Shown: positions 26,653-34,505 of the stretch, piece by piece | Layout: each line of letters opens with the position of its first letter | Position numbering within the stretch: the first letter of the stretch is position 1 | Assembly (NCBI GenBank): GCA_046297695.1 | Contig: JBKBHF010000006.1 | Span: 1-64,000, forward strand | Direction of reading: 5' to 3' | Source of the DNA: Permianibacter sp046297695 | GTDB lineage: Bacteria; Pseudomonadota; Gammaproteobacteria; Enterobacterales; Permianibacteraceae | Length of the DNA: 64,000 nucleotides | Notes under the pieces: model-generated | Database searches by the model: none | What the model was told of the DNA's origin: nothing | The model's input: only the letters and a program-made list of their open reading frames with translations | Position numbers and translations under genes: made by a program

Positions 26653-27210
26653 TCAAGGCCACAGCCACATAAAGGTGAAGGCGCTGATGGTGGCGTAGAT
26701 CACGGCATCAAGCAGGTGCTTGCCGACACTGCGCCAGGGCACGCACATCCAGATGCCATTGATGACACTGCCGGTGCCGTAAGCGAGCAGGCTGATGAGG
26801 CCAATCAAGTGGCCTGCAACGTGACTGTCGGCTTGCAGACCAATCGACTGCACTGCCGCCAGCGCGGCGATGGCCGCGACCAGCAGGCTCACCAGAAACC
26901 AAGTGCCGAGCGATTTGCCCATGTTCGGCATACCGGCCTTGCCAATCATCAGAAAACCTATCGGACCTTCCCGGTATTTGTTCAGCATCGCCTCGTCCTG
27001 CATCGCTTTCATGTCAGTGCAGTAGGGCATCACATATTTGCCGGGGCCGATCTTGCCGTTTAGCAGTGCCTTGCGCACCTCGTCTTCATTCGGCAGTTGC
27101 CGGTAATCCGGTTTGTGCCATTGAAACACCATGTGAATCAGACTGCTGGCGACGAAAATGAAAACGGCGGTCAGCAGAATCGGTAACCAGAGCGACAAAA
27201 CAGCGGTCAT
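26653..27210 (-). CDS. Conserved hypothetical membrane protein
   Basis: A 185-residue protein with an N-terminal helix (LWLPILLTAVFIFVASSLIHM) and three further helices (from about 100 on: TWFLVSLLVAAIAALAAVQSIG, GHLIGLISLLAYGTGSVINGIW, HLLDAVIYATISAFTFMWLW). A soluble loop lies between, with PNEDEVRKALLNGKIGPGKYVMPYC. I do not recognise a named family; the helix pattern and PGKYVMPYC loop look conserved. AAGGAG sits upstream. It is the last gene of the ten-gene minus-strand run, 160 bases after the last SRPBCC gene, so it may have its own promoter. Confidence 0.75.
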   Translation of the reverse strand: MTAVLSLWLPILLTAVFIFVASSLIHMVFQWHKPDYRQLPNEDEVRKALLNGKIGPGKYVMPYCTDMKAMQDEAMLNKYREGPIGFLMIGKAGMPNMGKSLGTWFLVSLLVAAIAALAAVQSIGLQADSHVAGHLIGLISLLAYGTGSVINGIWMCVPWRSVGKHLLDAVIYATISAFTFMWLWP

Positions 27211-27370
27211 GATGCGTTCTCCTTGTGCTTGTTGTTGTTTGCTTCTCTACGGTGTTGCCTATTGCGGCGCCGTATCGAATGCCTGCGATACGGCGATAAT
27301 GAAACGCTTTTGACCGTACCGTGCAGCGTATCGCTGGCTGCCAATCATCACCGGCAAGCGACACCAGCCC

Positions 27371-27829
27371 TCACATCTGGCGCAAGTAGGCCGCAAGCCG
27401 TTCCAGATTCTGTTGCGCGCCTTCGAGCGCGCCAAACTCGCGCACGACCCGTTCGCGCATTTCGACGGTCGCGAGCAGCATGCACATGTCGAGGCGGGTC
27501 TTGCCGGCCTCATCGGAAAAGATCACGGTCACTTCGAATTCAATGCTCGGCTGCGGCACATCTTCGCAATGGTGGTAGACCAGCCGCTCATTCGGCACGA
27601 CTTCGCGAAACAGCACGCGGTTCGGGTAATCGCGACCATCCGGACCGTGCATGATGAATCGCCAGACGCCACCGGGCGCCACTTGCATTTCATGAATGGT
27701 ATTGCGAAAGCCATTCGGCCCCCACCAGTGCACAACATGTTCCGGTCGGGTCCAGGCTTGATAGACCAGGGCACGCGGGGCGTCGAACAAGCGGCTGATG
27801 CGAATTTCGCGGGCGCTGTTATCGGTCAT
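27371..27829 (-). CDS. SRPBCC (AHSA1/START-like) domain protein, copy 5
   Basis: A 152-residue single-domain START-like fold protein. The family phrases are ISRLFDAPRALVYQAWTRPEHVVHWWGPNGF, MQVAPGGVWRFIMHGPDG and an amphipathic C-terminal helix ending QQNLERLAAYLRQM. Such proteins bind hydrophobic ligands in a deep cavity; enzyme function is rarely known. Last of the five SRPBCC genes in this operon, 35 bases after copy 4. It is closest to copy 4 in motif layout (HWWGP vs QWWGP), so the two may be duplicates. The ribosome site is AAGGAAA. Confidence 0.88.
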   Translation of the reverse strand: MTDNSAREIRISRLFDAPRALVYQAWTRPEHVVHWWGPNGFRNTIHEMQVAPGGVWRFIMHGPDGRDYPNRVLFREVVPNERLVYHHCEDVPQPSIEFEVTVIFSDEAGKTRLDMCMLLATVEMRERVVREFGALEGAQQNLERLAAYLRQM

Positions 27830-27864
27830 GCTTTTCCTTTTCTTATGTAGAAAACAGCCAAGCG

Positions 27865-28371
27865 CTACGCGCTTGCCAGCACATCGGCCAGTCGTTGCAA
27901 CGCGCCTTCCCAGCCTTGTCGGTAACCGTGCGCCAGCGCGGCTTGTTGCAACGCGGCTGATTCAAAGCGGGTATGCAGGGTCAGCTCGGTCTTGCCGTGA
28001 AAATCGATCAGCGTCACGGTTACCCGTGCGCGCGGCGGCAAGCCGGCACCGCAAGGGTGACCGTCATCGGCTTCGCCGATAAACACCAGCCGCTCCGGTG
28101 GCACAATCTCTTCGTAATAACCGGTGCACGGATAGGTCGTGCCATCCGGCCCGGCCATTTGCAAGGCGAAGCGGCCGCCACGGCGCAAATCGAGTTCACA
28201 GGCCGTGTTTTGAAAACCTTGCGGGCCCCACCATTGCATGACATGACGGGGATCGGTCCAGACCTTGAACACCAATTCACGCGGCGCATTGAGCAAACGG
28301 GTGATGCTGAGCTCGGCTGCGGTGTTCTCAGCGGTACCTTGGGCGGCAGTGGTGGGCGTGCTGGCGTTCAT
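27865..28371 (-). CDS. SRPBCC (AHSA1/START-like) domain protein, copy 4
   Basis: A 168-residue START-like protein. After a polar N-terminal tail it reads ITRLLNAPRELVFKVWTDP, QWWGPQGFQN and DLRRGGRFALQMAGPDG, with C-terminal helix LAHGYRQGWEGALQRLAD. The G-W-x-x-x-L-x-x-L-x-x-x-L ending is typical of the AHSA1 branch. The start at 28371 is chosen for the CGGAG site; longer frames upstream overlap the VOC gene. Ligand unknown. Confidence 0.88.
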   Translation of the reverse strand: MNASTPTTAAQGTAENTAAELSITRLLNAPRELVFKVWTDPRHVMQWWGPQGFQNTACELDLRRGGRFALQMAGPDGTTYPCTGYYEEIVPPERLVFIGEADDGHPCGAGLPPRARVTVTLIDFHGKTELTLHTRFESAALQQAALAHGYRQGWEGALQRLADVLASA

Positions 28372-28462
28372 GCGCCGCTCCGATGACACAGTGTAGAAGC
28401 GCACTGTGCCACAGCCGGCAACAGAAGGACCAGTATCGTGCACCGCAGCGAAGCGCATGGTG

Positions 28463-28873
28463 TCAGGCATTGGCCGGCATAGCGCTCGGGTCCATGTGCA
28501 TCAGTTCCCAGATATGGCCGTCGAGATCCTCGAACGCCTGGCTGTACATGAAGCCGAGATCCTGCGGTTCGCGCGCGAGCTTGCCGCCGGCGCTGAGCGC
28601 CTTGTCGGTGAGCGCATCGACTTCCTGACGATTGCTGCACGACAGGCAGAGCAGCACTTCCGTGGCCTGCTTGGCGTTGCTGATCTCCTTCTTGATAAAA
28701 CCCTTGAAGAATGGCTCGACCAGCAGCATCACGTAAATGTCGTTAGCAATGATCATGCAGATGGCATCGTCATTGGAAAATTTCGGTTCAAACGTGAAGC
28801 CGAGCGCCGAGAAGAAAGCCTTGGTCTTCGCAATGTTGCTGACCGGCAGGTTGACGTAAAGTTGGCGTCCCAT
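28463..28873 (-). CDS. VOC-fold (glyoxalase/bleomycin-resistance type) protein
   Basis: A 136-residue vicinal-oxygen-chelate fold protein with two beta-alpha-beta-beta-beta modules. It opens with LYVNLPVSNIAKTKAFFSALGF, and the closing strand reads GFMYSQAFEDLDGHIWELMHMD, the usual D-P/L-D-G-x-x-W-E form that supplies a metal ligand. This subfamily often acts on or sequesters small electrophiles. It lies among the SRPBCC genes with AAGGAG upstream. Substrate cannot be assigned. Confidence 0.9.
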   Translation of the reverse strand: MGRQLYVNLPVSNIAKTKAFFSALGFTFEPKFSNDDAICMIIANDIYVMLLVEPFFKGFIKKEISNAKQATEVLLCLSCSNRQEVDALTDKALSAGGKLAREPQDLGFMYSQAFEDLDGHIWELMHMDPSAMPANA

Positions 28874-28942
28874 TATTCACTCCTTATTGGGCTGGTGGCG
28901 GTTGAGCCGGATGCCGGGTTTCGTAGCGAGCTGTCGCAGGCC

Positions 28943-29458
28943 TTACTGTGCCTTCATATGCTCGACCAGTTGATCCAGCGCCGCACCCCAGCCTTCTTCA
29001 AAGCCCATTGCTTCGTGTTGCTTGCGGCTTTCTTCATCGGCATGAATCACCAAAGCGGTGTATTTCGTGCCGGTGCCTTTTTCAGAGCTGACCGGCTCCA
29101 GCATGATCACGGCGGTAAACAGAAAGTCGGTGCAGGAACCGGTATTCGGTTTTGGTGCCACTGGCCGGTAGCCCGGCTCCAAAGCACTGGTCCAGACCAA
29201 CTTACGGTTCGGCACAATTTCCAGATAGCAGCTGGCACCGGCAACGCGCTCGCCGTCCGGCGATTGCATCACGGTGTAAAATCGGCCGCCCGGGCGCAGA
29301 TCGATTTCGCATTCCGGCGTCTGCCACGGTTTCGGCGTGAACCAGTTGACGATGTGCTTCGGTTCAGTCCAGGCGCGCCAGACCAGCTCCGGCGCGATAT
29401 CGACGACCCGTTCAAACATCAGATCCAGTTTCGGGTTGAAGTGGTGTGAATGGCTCAT
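28943..29458 (-). CDS. SRPBCC (AHSA1/START-like) domain protein, copy 3
   Basis: A 171-residue START-like protein. Visible: MFERVVDIAPELVWRAWTEPKHIVNWFTPKPW, then CEIDLRPGGRFYTVM and the terminal helix EEGWGAALDQLVEHM. The W-F-T-P-K-P-W-Q-T phrase marks a distinct AHSA1 subgroup from copies 4 and 5. AAGGAG lies before the start. It sits between the MFS exporter (77 bases) and the VOC gene (69 bases) on the same strand. Confidence 0.9.
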   Translation of the reverse strand: MSHSHHFNPKLDLMFERVVDIAPELVWRAWTEPKHIVNWFTPKPWQTPECEIDLRPGGRFYTVMQSPDGERVAGASCYLEIVPNRKLVWTSALEPGYRPVAPKPNTGSCTDFLFTAVIMLEPVSSEKGTGTKYTALVIHADEESRKQHEAMGFEEGWGAALDQLVEHMKAQ

Positions 29459-29535
29459 GTGCAGTCTCCTTGTAGCAAACCGGTGACAGAATTTTGATGG
29501 CGGCTGTTTGCTGCCGCCATCGCGTAAAGGTGTGC

Positions 29536-31005
29536 TCAGTCCAGTGCCGGTGCGGCCGCGGCGCCGGGCGATTCGGCGCTGTCGGTTCGGCGCGTGCGCA
29601 GCAGCAAACCACCGAACAGTGCTGCCAAGAGCGCAAAGCCGGCGCCGATCAGAAAGGCCGTTTGATAGCCGGCATTCAGTGCGCTCAGCTCATCGCCGCC
29701 ACCGGCGCTGACACCGTGGGTTTGCGCCGCCGCGAGGCTGGCCAGTACTGCGAGACCCAGCGCGCCACCCATCATGAACGAGGTGTTGACGATGCCTGAC
29801 GCCAGCCCCGATTCACTTTGCTCGACATCGCTCATTGCCGCCAGCAAAACCGGATTCAATGCAATGCCAGCACCGATACCGGACAGCACCATGCCGGGCA
29901 GAATGTCGAGCCAGAAATCGCCATTGACCGGGGCCCGGGCAAACAGCGCCAGGCCAATGCCGGCGAGCAGCAAACCACCCGCGAGCGGTGCGCGAATGCC
30001 AAAGCGCATGACGATTTTTGCCGACAAGCCGAGCGAGAACGCCGCCATGATCAGGTTTGCCGGCAGAAAGGCGAGCCCGACTTGCATCGGCGTGTAGTGC
30101 AGCACCAGCTGCATGTACAACGCCGAAATAAAGAACCAAGCAAACATCGCCGCGGCCCACAACACACCGACGATATTGGCGATCGCGACGTTGCGCAGCC
30201 GGAACAAACCGAGCGGCATCAGCGGTTGCCGCACGGTGGCTTCCAGCCACAGGAAAGTCAGCATCAGCGCCACCGACAGACCGAGCAAGCCGAGTGTCTG
30301 CAGCGAGGTCCAACCGGCCTCGTTGCCATCGACCACGGCATACACCGCCAGCATCAGCGACGCAGTCACCGTGACGGCGCCACCGATATCGAGTTTGCTG
30401 TTGCCGCTCGGATCGGTTTCGATCTGACCCGGCAGTGCCGGAATCAAGCGCAGGCACAGCCAGTACACGAGTATGCCAATCGGCAGGTTGACCAGAAAAA
30501 TCCAGTGCCAGCTCAGGCTGTCGGTCAGCAGGCCGCCAAGCAACACGCCGACACTGCCGCCGCCAGCGCAGACAAAACCGTACACGCCCATCGCCTTGGC
30601 ACGCTCACTGTCCTCGGTGAACAGATTCATGATCAGCGACAGCGCGACGGCCGATACCACGGCGCCGCCAAGTCCCTGAATGGCGCGCGCAGCGATCAAT
30701 ACCGACTGCGAACCGGCAAGGCCGCAGGCAAGCGACGCCAGCGTGAACAGCACCAGCCCGAACAGAAAAATCCTTCGCTGCCCGTACAGATCGCCCAGGC
30801 GACCGCCGAGCAACAGGAAGCCACCAAAGGTCAGCATGTAGGCATTGACGACCCAGACCAGCGCCGTCTCGCTGAACTGCAGATCCTGCCGGATCGACGG
30901 CAGCGCGACGTTGACGATGGTGGTGTCGAGCACAATCATCAGCTCGCCGAGGCAGAGCACCAGCAGCGCCAACCAGCGTTTTCGTTCATCCAGATGTTCT
31001 TTCAT
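29536..31005 (-). CDS. MFS drug-resistance transporter, 14-helix DHA2 (EmrB/QacA) family
   Basis: A 489-residue exporter. It starts with RKRWLALLVLCLGELMIVLDTTIVNVALPSI, the classic DHA2 helix 1 with motif D1 (L-D-x-T-I-V-N-V-A-L-P). Motif A follows as GGRLGDLYGQRR and motif C-like GGSVGVLLGGLL later. Fourteen helices can be counted. Typical substrates are hydrophobic drugs or metabolites, moved by proton antiport. Within the ArsR-led operon it is the likely exit route for whatever the SRPBCC/VOC/GFA proteins handle. The ribosome site is weak (GAGAG). Confidence 0.93.
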   Translation of the reverse strand: MKEHLDERKRWLALLVLCLGELMIVLDTTIVNVALPSIRQDLQFSETALVWVVNAYMLTFGGFLLLGGRLGDLYGQRRIFLFGLVLFTLASLACGLAGSQSVLIAARAIQGLGGAVVSAVALSLIMNLFTEDSERAKAMGVYGFVCAGGGSVGVLLGGLLTDSLSWHWIFLVNLPIGILVYWLCLRLIPALPGQIETDPSGNSKLDIGGAVTVTASLMLAVYAVVDGNEAGWTSLQTLGLLGLSVALMLTFLWLEATVRQPLMPLGLFRLRNVAIANIVGVLWAAAMFAWFFISALYMQLVLHYTPMQVGLAFLPANLIMAAFSLGLSAKIVMRFGIRAPLAGGLLLAGIGLALFARAPVNGDFWLDILPGMVLSGIGAGIALNPVLLAAMSDVEQSESGLASGIVNTSFMMGGALGLAVLASLAAAQTHGVSAGGGDELSALNAGYQTAFLIGAGFALLAALFGGLLLRTRRTDSAESPGAAAAPALD

Positions 31006-31035
31006 GCAGATTGACTCTCAGCTTGGTCTTGTCTG

Positions 31036-31383
31036 TTACAGCGCGCGGCCGTCGTAGTGCTGCACCGGAATGGCGTTCAGATCGATGTTTTCGAGGCAAC
31101 GAATATTGATCGCCGCCATCACGCTGCCGTCCGGTGCCGCACCTTCGCCATACGGGTGCATGCCGCAGGTCGAGCAGAACCGGTGTTTGATCTGGTGCTT
31201 GTTGAAAGTGTACGTACTGATGTTGGCTTCCGGCGTCAGCAACGTCATTGCCGTACGCGGCACGAACCACAGCAGCGAACCCTTGCGCTGACAGATCGAG
31301 CAATTGCAGGCCAGTGCGCCGTCGATGTCGCCTTCCACTTCAAATGCAATCTTGCCGCAGTGGCAGCTGCCTTGGTATTTCAT
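31036..31383 (-). CDS. GFA family (glutathione-dependent formaldehyde-activating-like) zinc protein
   Basis: A 115-residue protein with the full GFA cysteine set: CHC at residues 7-9, CNCSIC at 26-31 and FCSTCG later, which bind zinc in the Gfa/CENP-V fold. The segment RTAMTLLTPEANISTYTFNKHQIKHRFC is typical. Some members help glutathione attack formaldehyde; most are uncharacterised and act on thiol adducts or other small electrophiles. Located directly before the MFS gene (30 bases). CGGAG lies upstream of the ATG. Confidence 0.9.
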   Translation of the reverse strand: MKYQGSCHCGKIAFEVEGDIDGALACNCSICQRKGSLLWFVPRTAMTLLTPEANISTYTFNKHQIKHRFCSTCGMHPYGEGAAPDGSVMAAINIRCLENIDLNAIPVQHYDGRAL

Positions 31384-31507
31384 GGTGTTTGCTCCGGTGG
31401 TGGTTGAGGGGAAGGGCTTGCCGTTTGGACCTTATGCTGGCCAACCCGCGGTTGGTTGGCAGCTCGCTGCGGAAAACAACGTAGCAATCGGCAACGGATT
31501 GATGCAG

Positions 31508-32068
31508 TCAGCGTCGCCGCAGTGCTGCGTTCAAACGGTCGAGCAATGCATTGCTGCCGCGTAGCCATTCGGCGATGTCGGCCTCGCTGTAGTGATTTTG
31601 CGGTTCGGCGCGCACGGTCAGCTTGGTCTTGTTCGCCAGTTTCTCAAATGTCACCTGGGTCATGGTGTCGTAGAACACGTGGCTACTGCCAGCCTGCTGT
31701 CTGGAGTCGAGCTCGCTGTCGGTGTTGGTGTAGCTGTCGCCGTACAGACATTGCTCTGTGTACACCAGCCGGCGTGCCGGCTCGACCTGCAGGAACTGCC
31801 GTTGCACGGTGAAGGCCTGCTCGGCATCACGACGCAGCACGATGCGCCAGCGGCTACCGACCGCGGTGTCGCCTTCACATAGTGCGTCGGCAAAATCATT
31901 GGGCGCATACCAGTGCAGCAGCTGGCTGGCATCGGTCCACAGTGCATATACGGTCGCCGGTGTGGCCGGCAGAAACCGGGTAACGCTCAACACTTGCTGA
32001 CGGCCTGGCAGCAACTTCGCCAGCGCTTGCGCGTCAACGGTTGACCGGAGTTGGCTTTTGGCGTCCAT
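31508..32068 (-). CDS. SRPBCC (AHSA1/START-like) domain protein, copy 2
   Basis: A 186-residue START-like protein with a 25-residue N-terminal extension. Domain phrases: VTRFLPATPATVYALWTDASQLLHWYAPNDF, GSRWRIVLRRDAE and the C-terminal helix WLRGSNALLDRLNAAL. It is the most divergent of the five copies (HWYAPND in place of HWWGP). AAAGGAG lies upstream. Separated by 48 bases from copy 1 and 124 from the GFA gene. Confidence 0.87.
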   Translation of the reverse strand: MDAKSQLRSTVDAQALAKLLPGRQQVLSVTRFLPATPATVYALWTDASQLLHWYAPNDFADALCEGDTAVGSRWRIVLRRDAEQAFTVQRQFLQVEPARRLVYTEQCLYGDSYTNTDSELDSRQQAGSSHVFYDTMTQVTFEKLANKTKLTVRAEPQNHYSEADIAEWLRGSNALLDRLNAALRRR

Positions 32069-32116
32069 GCAGTGGGCTCCTTTGTGGCGTGCGGTTTGGC
32101 TGTCTTGCCAGTCGCG

Positions 32117-32605
32117 TCAGCGCGACATGGCAGCCAGTGCATCGGCCAGATGATCAAGGCCAATGGCGGTGCCGTGTTTGCGATCGGCGACGGTGTAGCG
32201 GGCATCGAGCACGGCGATTTGTTCGGTCAGCTTCAAGCGGGTGCCGTCACGCTCCGGAAAGAGTTCCACCGTCAACAGCGATGATGAAATGCGCTGCGTG
32301 CCGACCGTCATCGAAAACGCCACGACAAAACGTTGCTCCGGCACGATGTCCTGATACACCGCTTCGTAAATATACTTCGGTCCGTCCTTCGGGCCGGTGC
32401 AGCTGTATTCGCGGCCGCCAACCCGAAAATCCAGCGTGTGTTCGCTCGGCCCCCAGTCTTCGCAAAAGAACCAACGTTTCTTGTCGGCCAGCGTGCTCCA
32501 GCAGCGGAACACCAGCGCAACGCTTGCCGGGTAATGCCGCTCCAGCACAAAGCTGTCGTGCTGCACCGGTGCGGTCATGATTGTGTCGGAATCAGTGCGC
32601 GCCAT
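32117..32605 (-). CDS. SRPBCC (AHSA1/START-like) domain protein, copy 1
   Basis: A 162-residue START-like protein with LERHYPASVALVFRCWSTLADKKRWF, FRVGGREYSCTGPKDG and terminal LDHLADALAAMSR. Its first 14 bases overlap the end of the arsR gene, which indicates coupling. ArsR-AHSA1 pairs are a recurrent arrangement in bacteria; the rest of this operon extends it. An internal Met (residue 10) is an alternative start that would remove the overlap. Confidence 0.88.
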   Translation of the reverse strand: MARTDSDTIMTAPVQHDSFVLERHYPASVALVFRCWSTLADKKRWFFCEDWGPSEHTLDFRVGGREYSCTGPKDGPKYIYEAVYQDIVPEQRFVVAFSMTVGTQRISSSLLTVELFPERDGTRLKLTEQIAVLDARYTVADRKHGTAIGLDHLADALAAMSR

Positions 32606-33095
32606 TTTTCGGTGTCCTTTTCGCAGACGGGTGCCGGGGTTTGCTTTGTTTTTTCTCGCCGGTGCTGCTTGCGTCGCCAGCCAGTGAATCAGCCGAAGGT
32701 TTCATGCCGGTGTCGCTGCCTGCGAGGCCGGTTGCATCGGGTACTGGTCGATCTTGCGGGCTATGCGACGGAGCTTCCTGCAACTGCTGCAAATAGGCCT
32801 CAAGCCGATCCAGCCGCTGCTCCCAGAACTGCCGGTACTGCTCAAGCCAACCAACCGCTTCCTGCAGCGGCTGCGCCTTCAGCTTGCACGGCCGCCACTG
32901 GGCCGCGCGGCCGCGCGTGATGAGGCCGGCTTTTTCCAGCACTTTCAGATGCTTGGTCACCGCCGGCAGGCTCATCTGAAACGGCTCGGCCAGCTCGGTC
33001 ACCGAGGTTTCGCCAAGCGACAGCCGGGCCAGGATCGCCCGCCGGGTCGGGTCGGCGAGGGCGGCGAAGGTGGCGGAAAGCGGGTCGGCAGCCAT
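32592..33095 (-). CDS. ArsR/SmtB-type winged-helix repressor, leads the SRPBCC operon
   Basis: A 167-residue regulator. The winged-helix domain (1-85) reads LADPTRRAILARLSLGETSVTELAE, then MSLPAVTKHLKVLEKAGLITRGR. No metal-binding Cys/His motif is seen in the recognition helix, so a small organic ligand is more likely than a metal. The second part is a helix (LEQYRQFWEQRLDRLEAYLQQL) typical of ArsR proteins paired with AHSA1 genes, then a disordered Lys/Ser-rich tail of about 55 residues. The ATG is preceded only by GAGTTAAAC, a poor ribosome site. Confidence 0.92.
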   Translation of the reverse strand: MAADPLSATFAALADPTRRAILARLSLGETSVTELAEPFQMSLPAVTKHLKVLEKAGLITRGRAAQWRPCKLKAQPLQEAVGWLEQYRQFWEQRLDRLEAYLQQLQEAPSHSPQDRPVPDATGLAGSDTGMKPSADSLAGDASSTGEKKQSKPRHPSAKRTPKNGAH

Positions 33096-33120
33096 GTTTA
33101 ACTCATTGGTTAGTTAACTG
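33096..33120 (-). promoter_or_regulatory. Candidate ArsR operator
   Basis: Read on the minus strand, AGTTAACT is followed by AACCAATG and then AGTTAAAC. This gives two similar AGTTAA half-elements within 24 bases directly before the arsR start, in an AT-rich spot. AGTTAACT is itself a perfect 8-bp palindrome. Autoregulation is usual for ArsR proteins; the assignment is inference. Confidence 0.5.
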
Positions 33121-33284
33121 TTTGGTAAAGTAAGGCGAGATAATCCCCCTGTCAACCCGCAACCGCTCGAACGGTTAGAACGCTTGTGGCCAAGCGCCGC
33201 CCCGCAATAACGAGGTACCGGCACAAGCAGGAAATGGGGGGGCAGGTAGGTTGACCCCGCCGAGTCCGGCGGGGTCGAGGTGGC

Positions 33285-34217
33285 TCAGGGCGCGCAGCTG
33301 GCAACGTATTCGGCCAGATCAAAATCGGCGCGGATGGTCGACAGCTTGTCGCCGACCCGGCTGTCGGTTTCCTGCAACATGCCTTTCTCCGTGACCAGCA
33401 ATTGATAACCGGTAAACAGCGGCGGCCGACCAATCTGCACCGACGAGGCGCCGGGGAAACTCTGCGCGGAGCTTTCGTAGCGCTTGTTGCCGTCGCGGTC
33501 GATGTACAGCACCGTACCGTTGATGTAATCGGTGACTGCGGCGCCACCGCAAGCGGGCAGCAGATCATCGAAAATGGTGGCGCGGCTGAATAGCGTGCGG
33601 TTGGTCAGTACATTGCCATCGTCATCGAAGCGGATGATTTTGACGTTGCCGGCATCGGTGAAGAACAGCTGATCGCCGACTACGCGAATGCCATTCGGAT
33701 AGAACACGCCGTGCCGGTGATCCAGCCAGGTATCAATGCGCGTCACCTGCGGCACAACGCCGTCGGCGATATGCACGCGCACGATCTTGCCACCGCCGAG
33801 AAAATTCTCATCCGCCAGCAGCAGCACGCCATTGCGATCGAAGGCCATGCCATTCGGAATCACCAGATCAATCTGCTTGATGATCTGGAATTGCGGCGTG
33901 ACACCCGGCTGCACTTCCGCCGCCAGCAAATAACGCTTTGATGCCCACAACGGCCCGGTGGCGCAAACGCTGTATAGCCAGTTGCCACGCTGGGCAATGC
34001 CGGCAAAACCACAGTCACCGGCGTAGAGCGACACGGCCTGGTACTGGCCATTGCGCAGTACGATTTCGTAAATACCTTTGCCCGAGGCAATCAGGCGACC
34101 ATCCGGAGTGAAATGCAGGTTCTCGGCATCCGGCAGATCCAGCACCGGTTGTTTCGGTGTGCAGGCAGCGAGCAACAGCAAGAACAAAACAGATACAAAA
34201 CGCAGACAAAACGACAT
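33285..34217 (-). CDS. SMP-30/gluconolactonase-like beta-propeller lipoprotein
   Basis: A 310-residue lipoprotein. The signal peptide carries lipobox LAAC with Cys at residue 19. The mature part has repeated propeller blades: ENLHFTPDGRLIASGKGIYEI, IPNGMAFDRNGVLLLADENF, FYPNGIRVVGDQLFFTDAGNVKIIRFDDDG, typical of the SMP-30/strictosidine synthase superfamily. Metal-ligand-type N/D residues are present in several blades, but the catalytic assignment is uncertain. GAGGAG precedes the start. It appears monocistronic. Not linked in strand or spacing to the ArsR operon except by proximity (189 bases). Confidence 0.83.
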   Translation of the reverse strand: MSFCLRFVSVLFLLLLAACTPKQPVLDLPDAENLHFTPDGRLIASGKGIYEIVLRNGQYQAVSLYAGDCGFAGIAQRGNWLYSVCATGPLWASKRYLLAAEVQPGVTPQFQIIKQIDLVIPNGMAFDRNGVLLLADENFLGGGKIVRVHIADGVVPQVTRIDTWLDHRHGVFYPNGIRVVGDQLFFTDAGNVKIIRFDDDGNVLTNRTLFSRATIFDDLLPACGGAAVTDYINGTVLYIDRDGNKRYESSAQSFPGASSVQIGRPPLFTGYQLLVTEKGMLQETDSRVGDKLSTIRADFDLAEYVASCAP

Positions 34218-34505
34218 GAACCGATCTCCTCAAAGAAAGGAGCCGATACCACTGGCTCAAAAAGGTTTAGCCATGGTGTGTCGCGTCGGGAAGCAGCGGT
34301 ATATCACAGCCGGGGAGTGGGCTGGTAGATGTGTTTGCAGCGCTCGTGGGCGAACCAGCCTTTGCCGAACCTTCAGCAAAAGCCGGTGCGCGCAACAGAA
34401 CTGCCGAGCAGGCCACTCTTTGCAAGGGGGGAAAAAGAAATCTACTCGCTGTACACTCGAATTTCTGTCTGCGTTTTCGGCGAGGAAACGCTTGGAATGC
34501 GTCAT
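34218..34505. other. Intergenic region with no recognised gene
   Basis: The 288 bases between the lipoprotein and the LysR gene hold only short overlapping frames with implausible compositions. There is a G-rich then A-rich stretch near 34425-34440 and a lower-GC patch to about 34500 that differs from its neighbours. I cannot assign a function. Confidence 0.3.
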
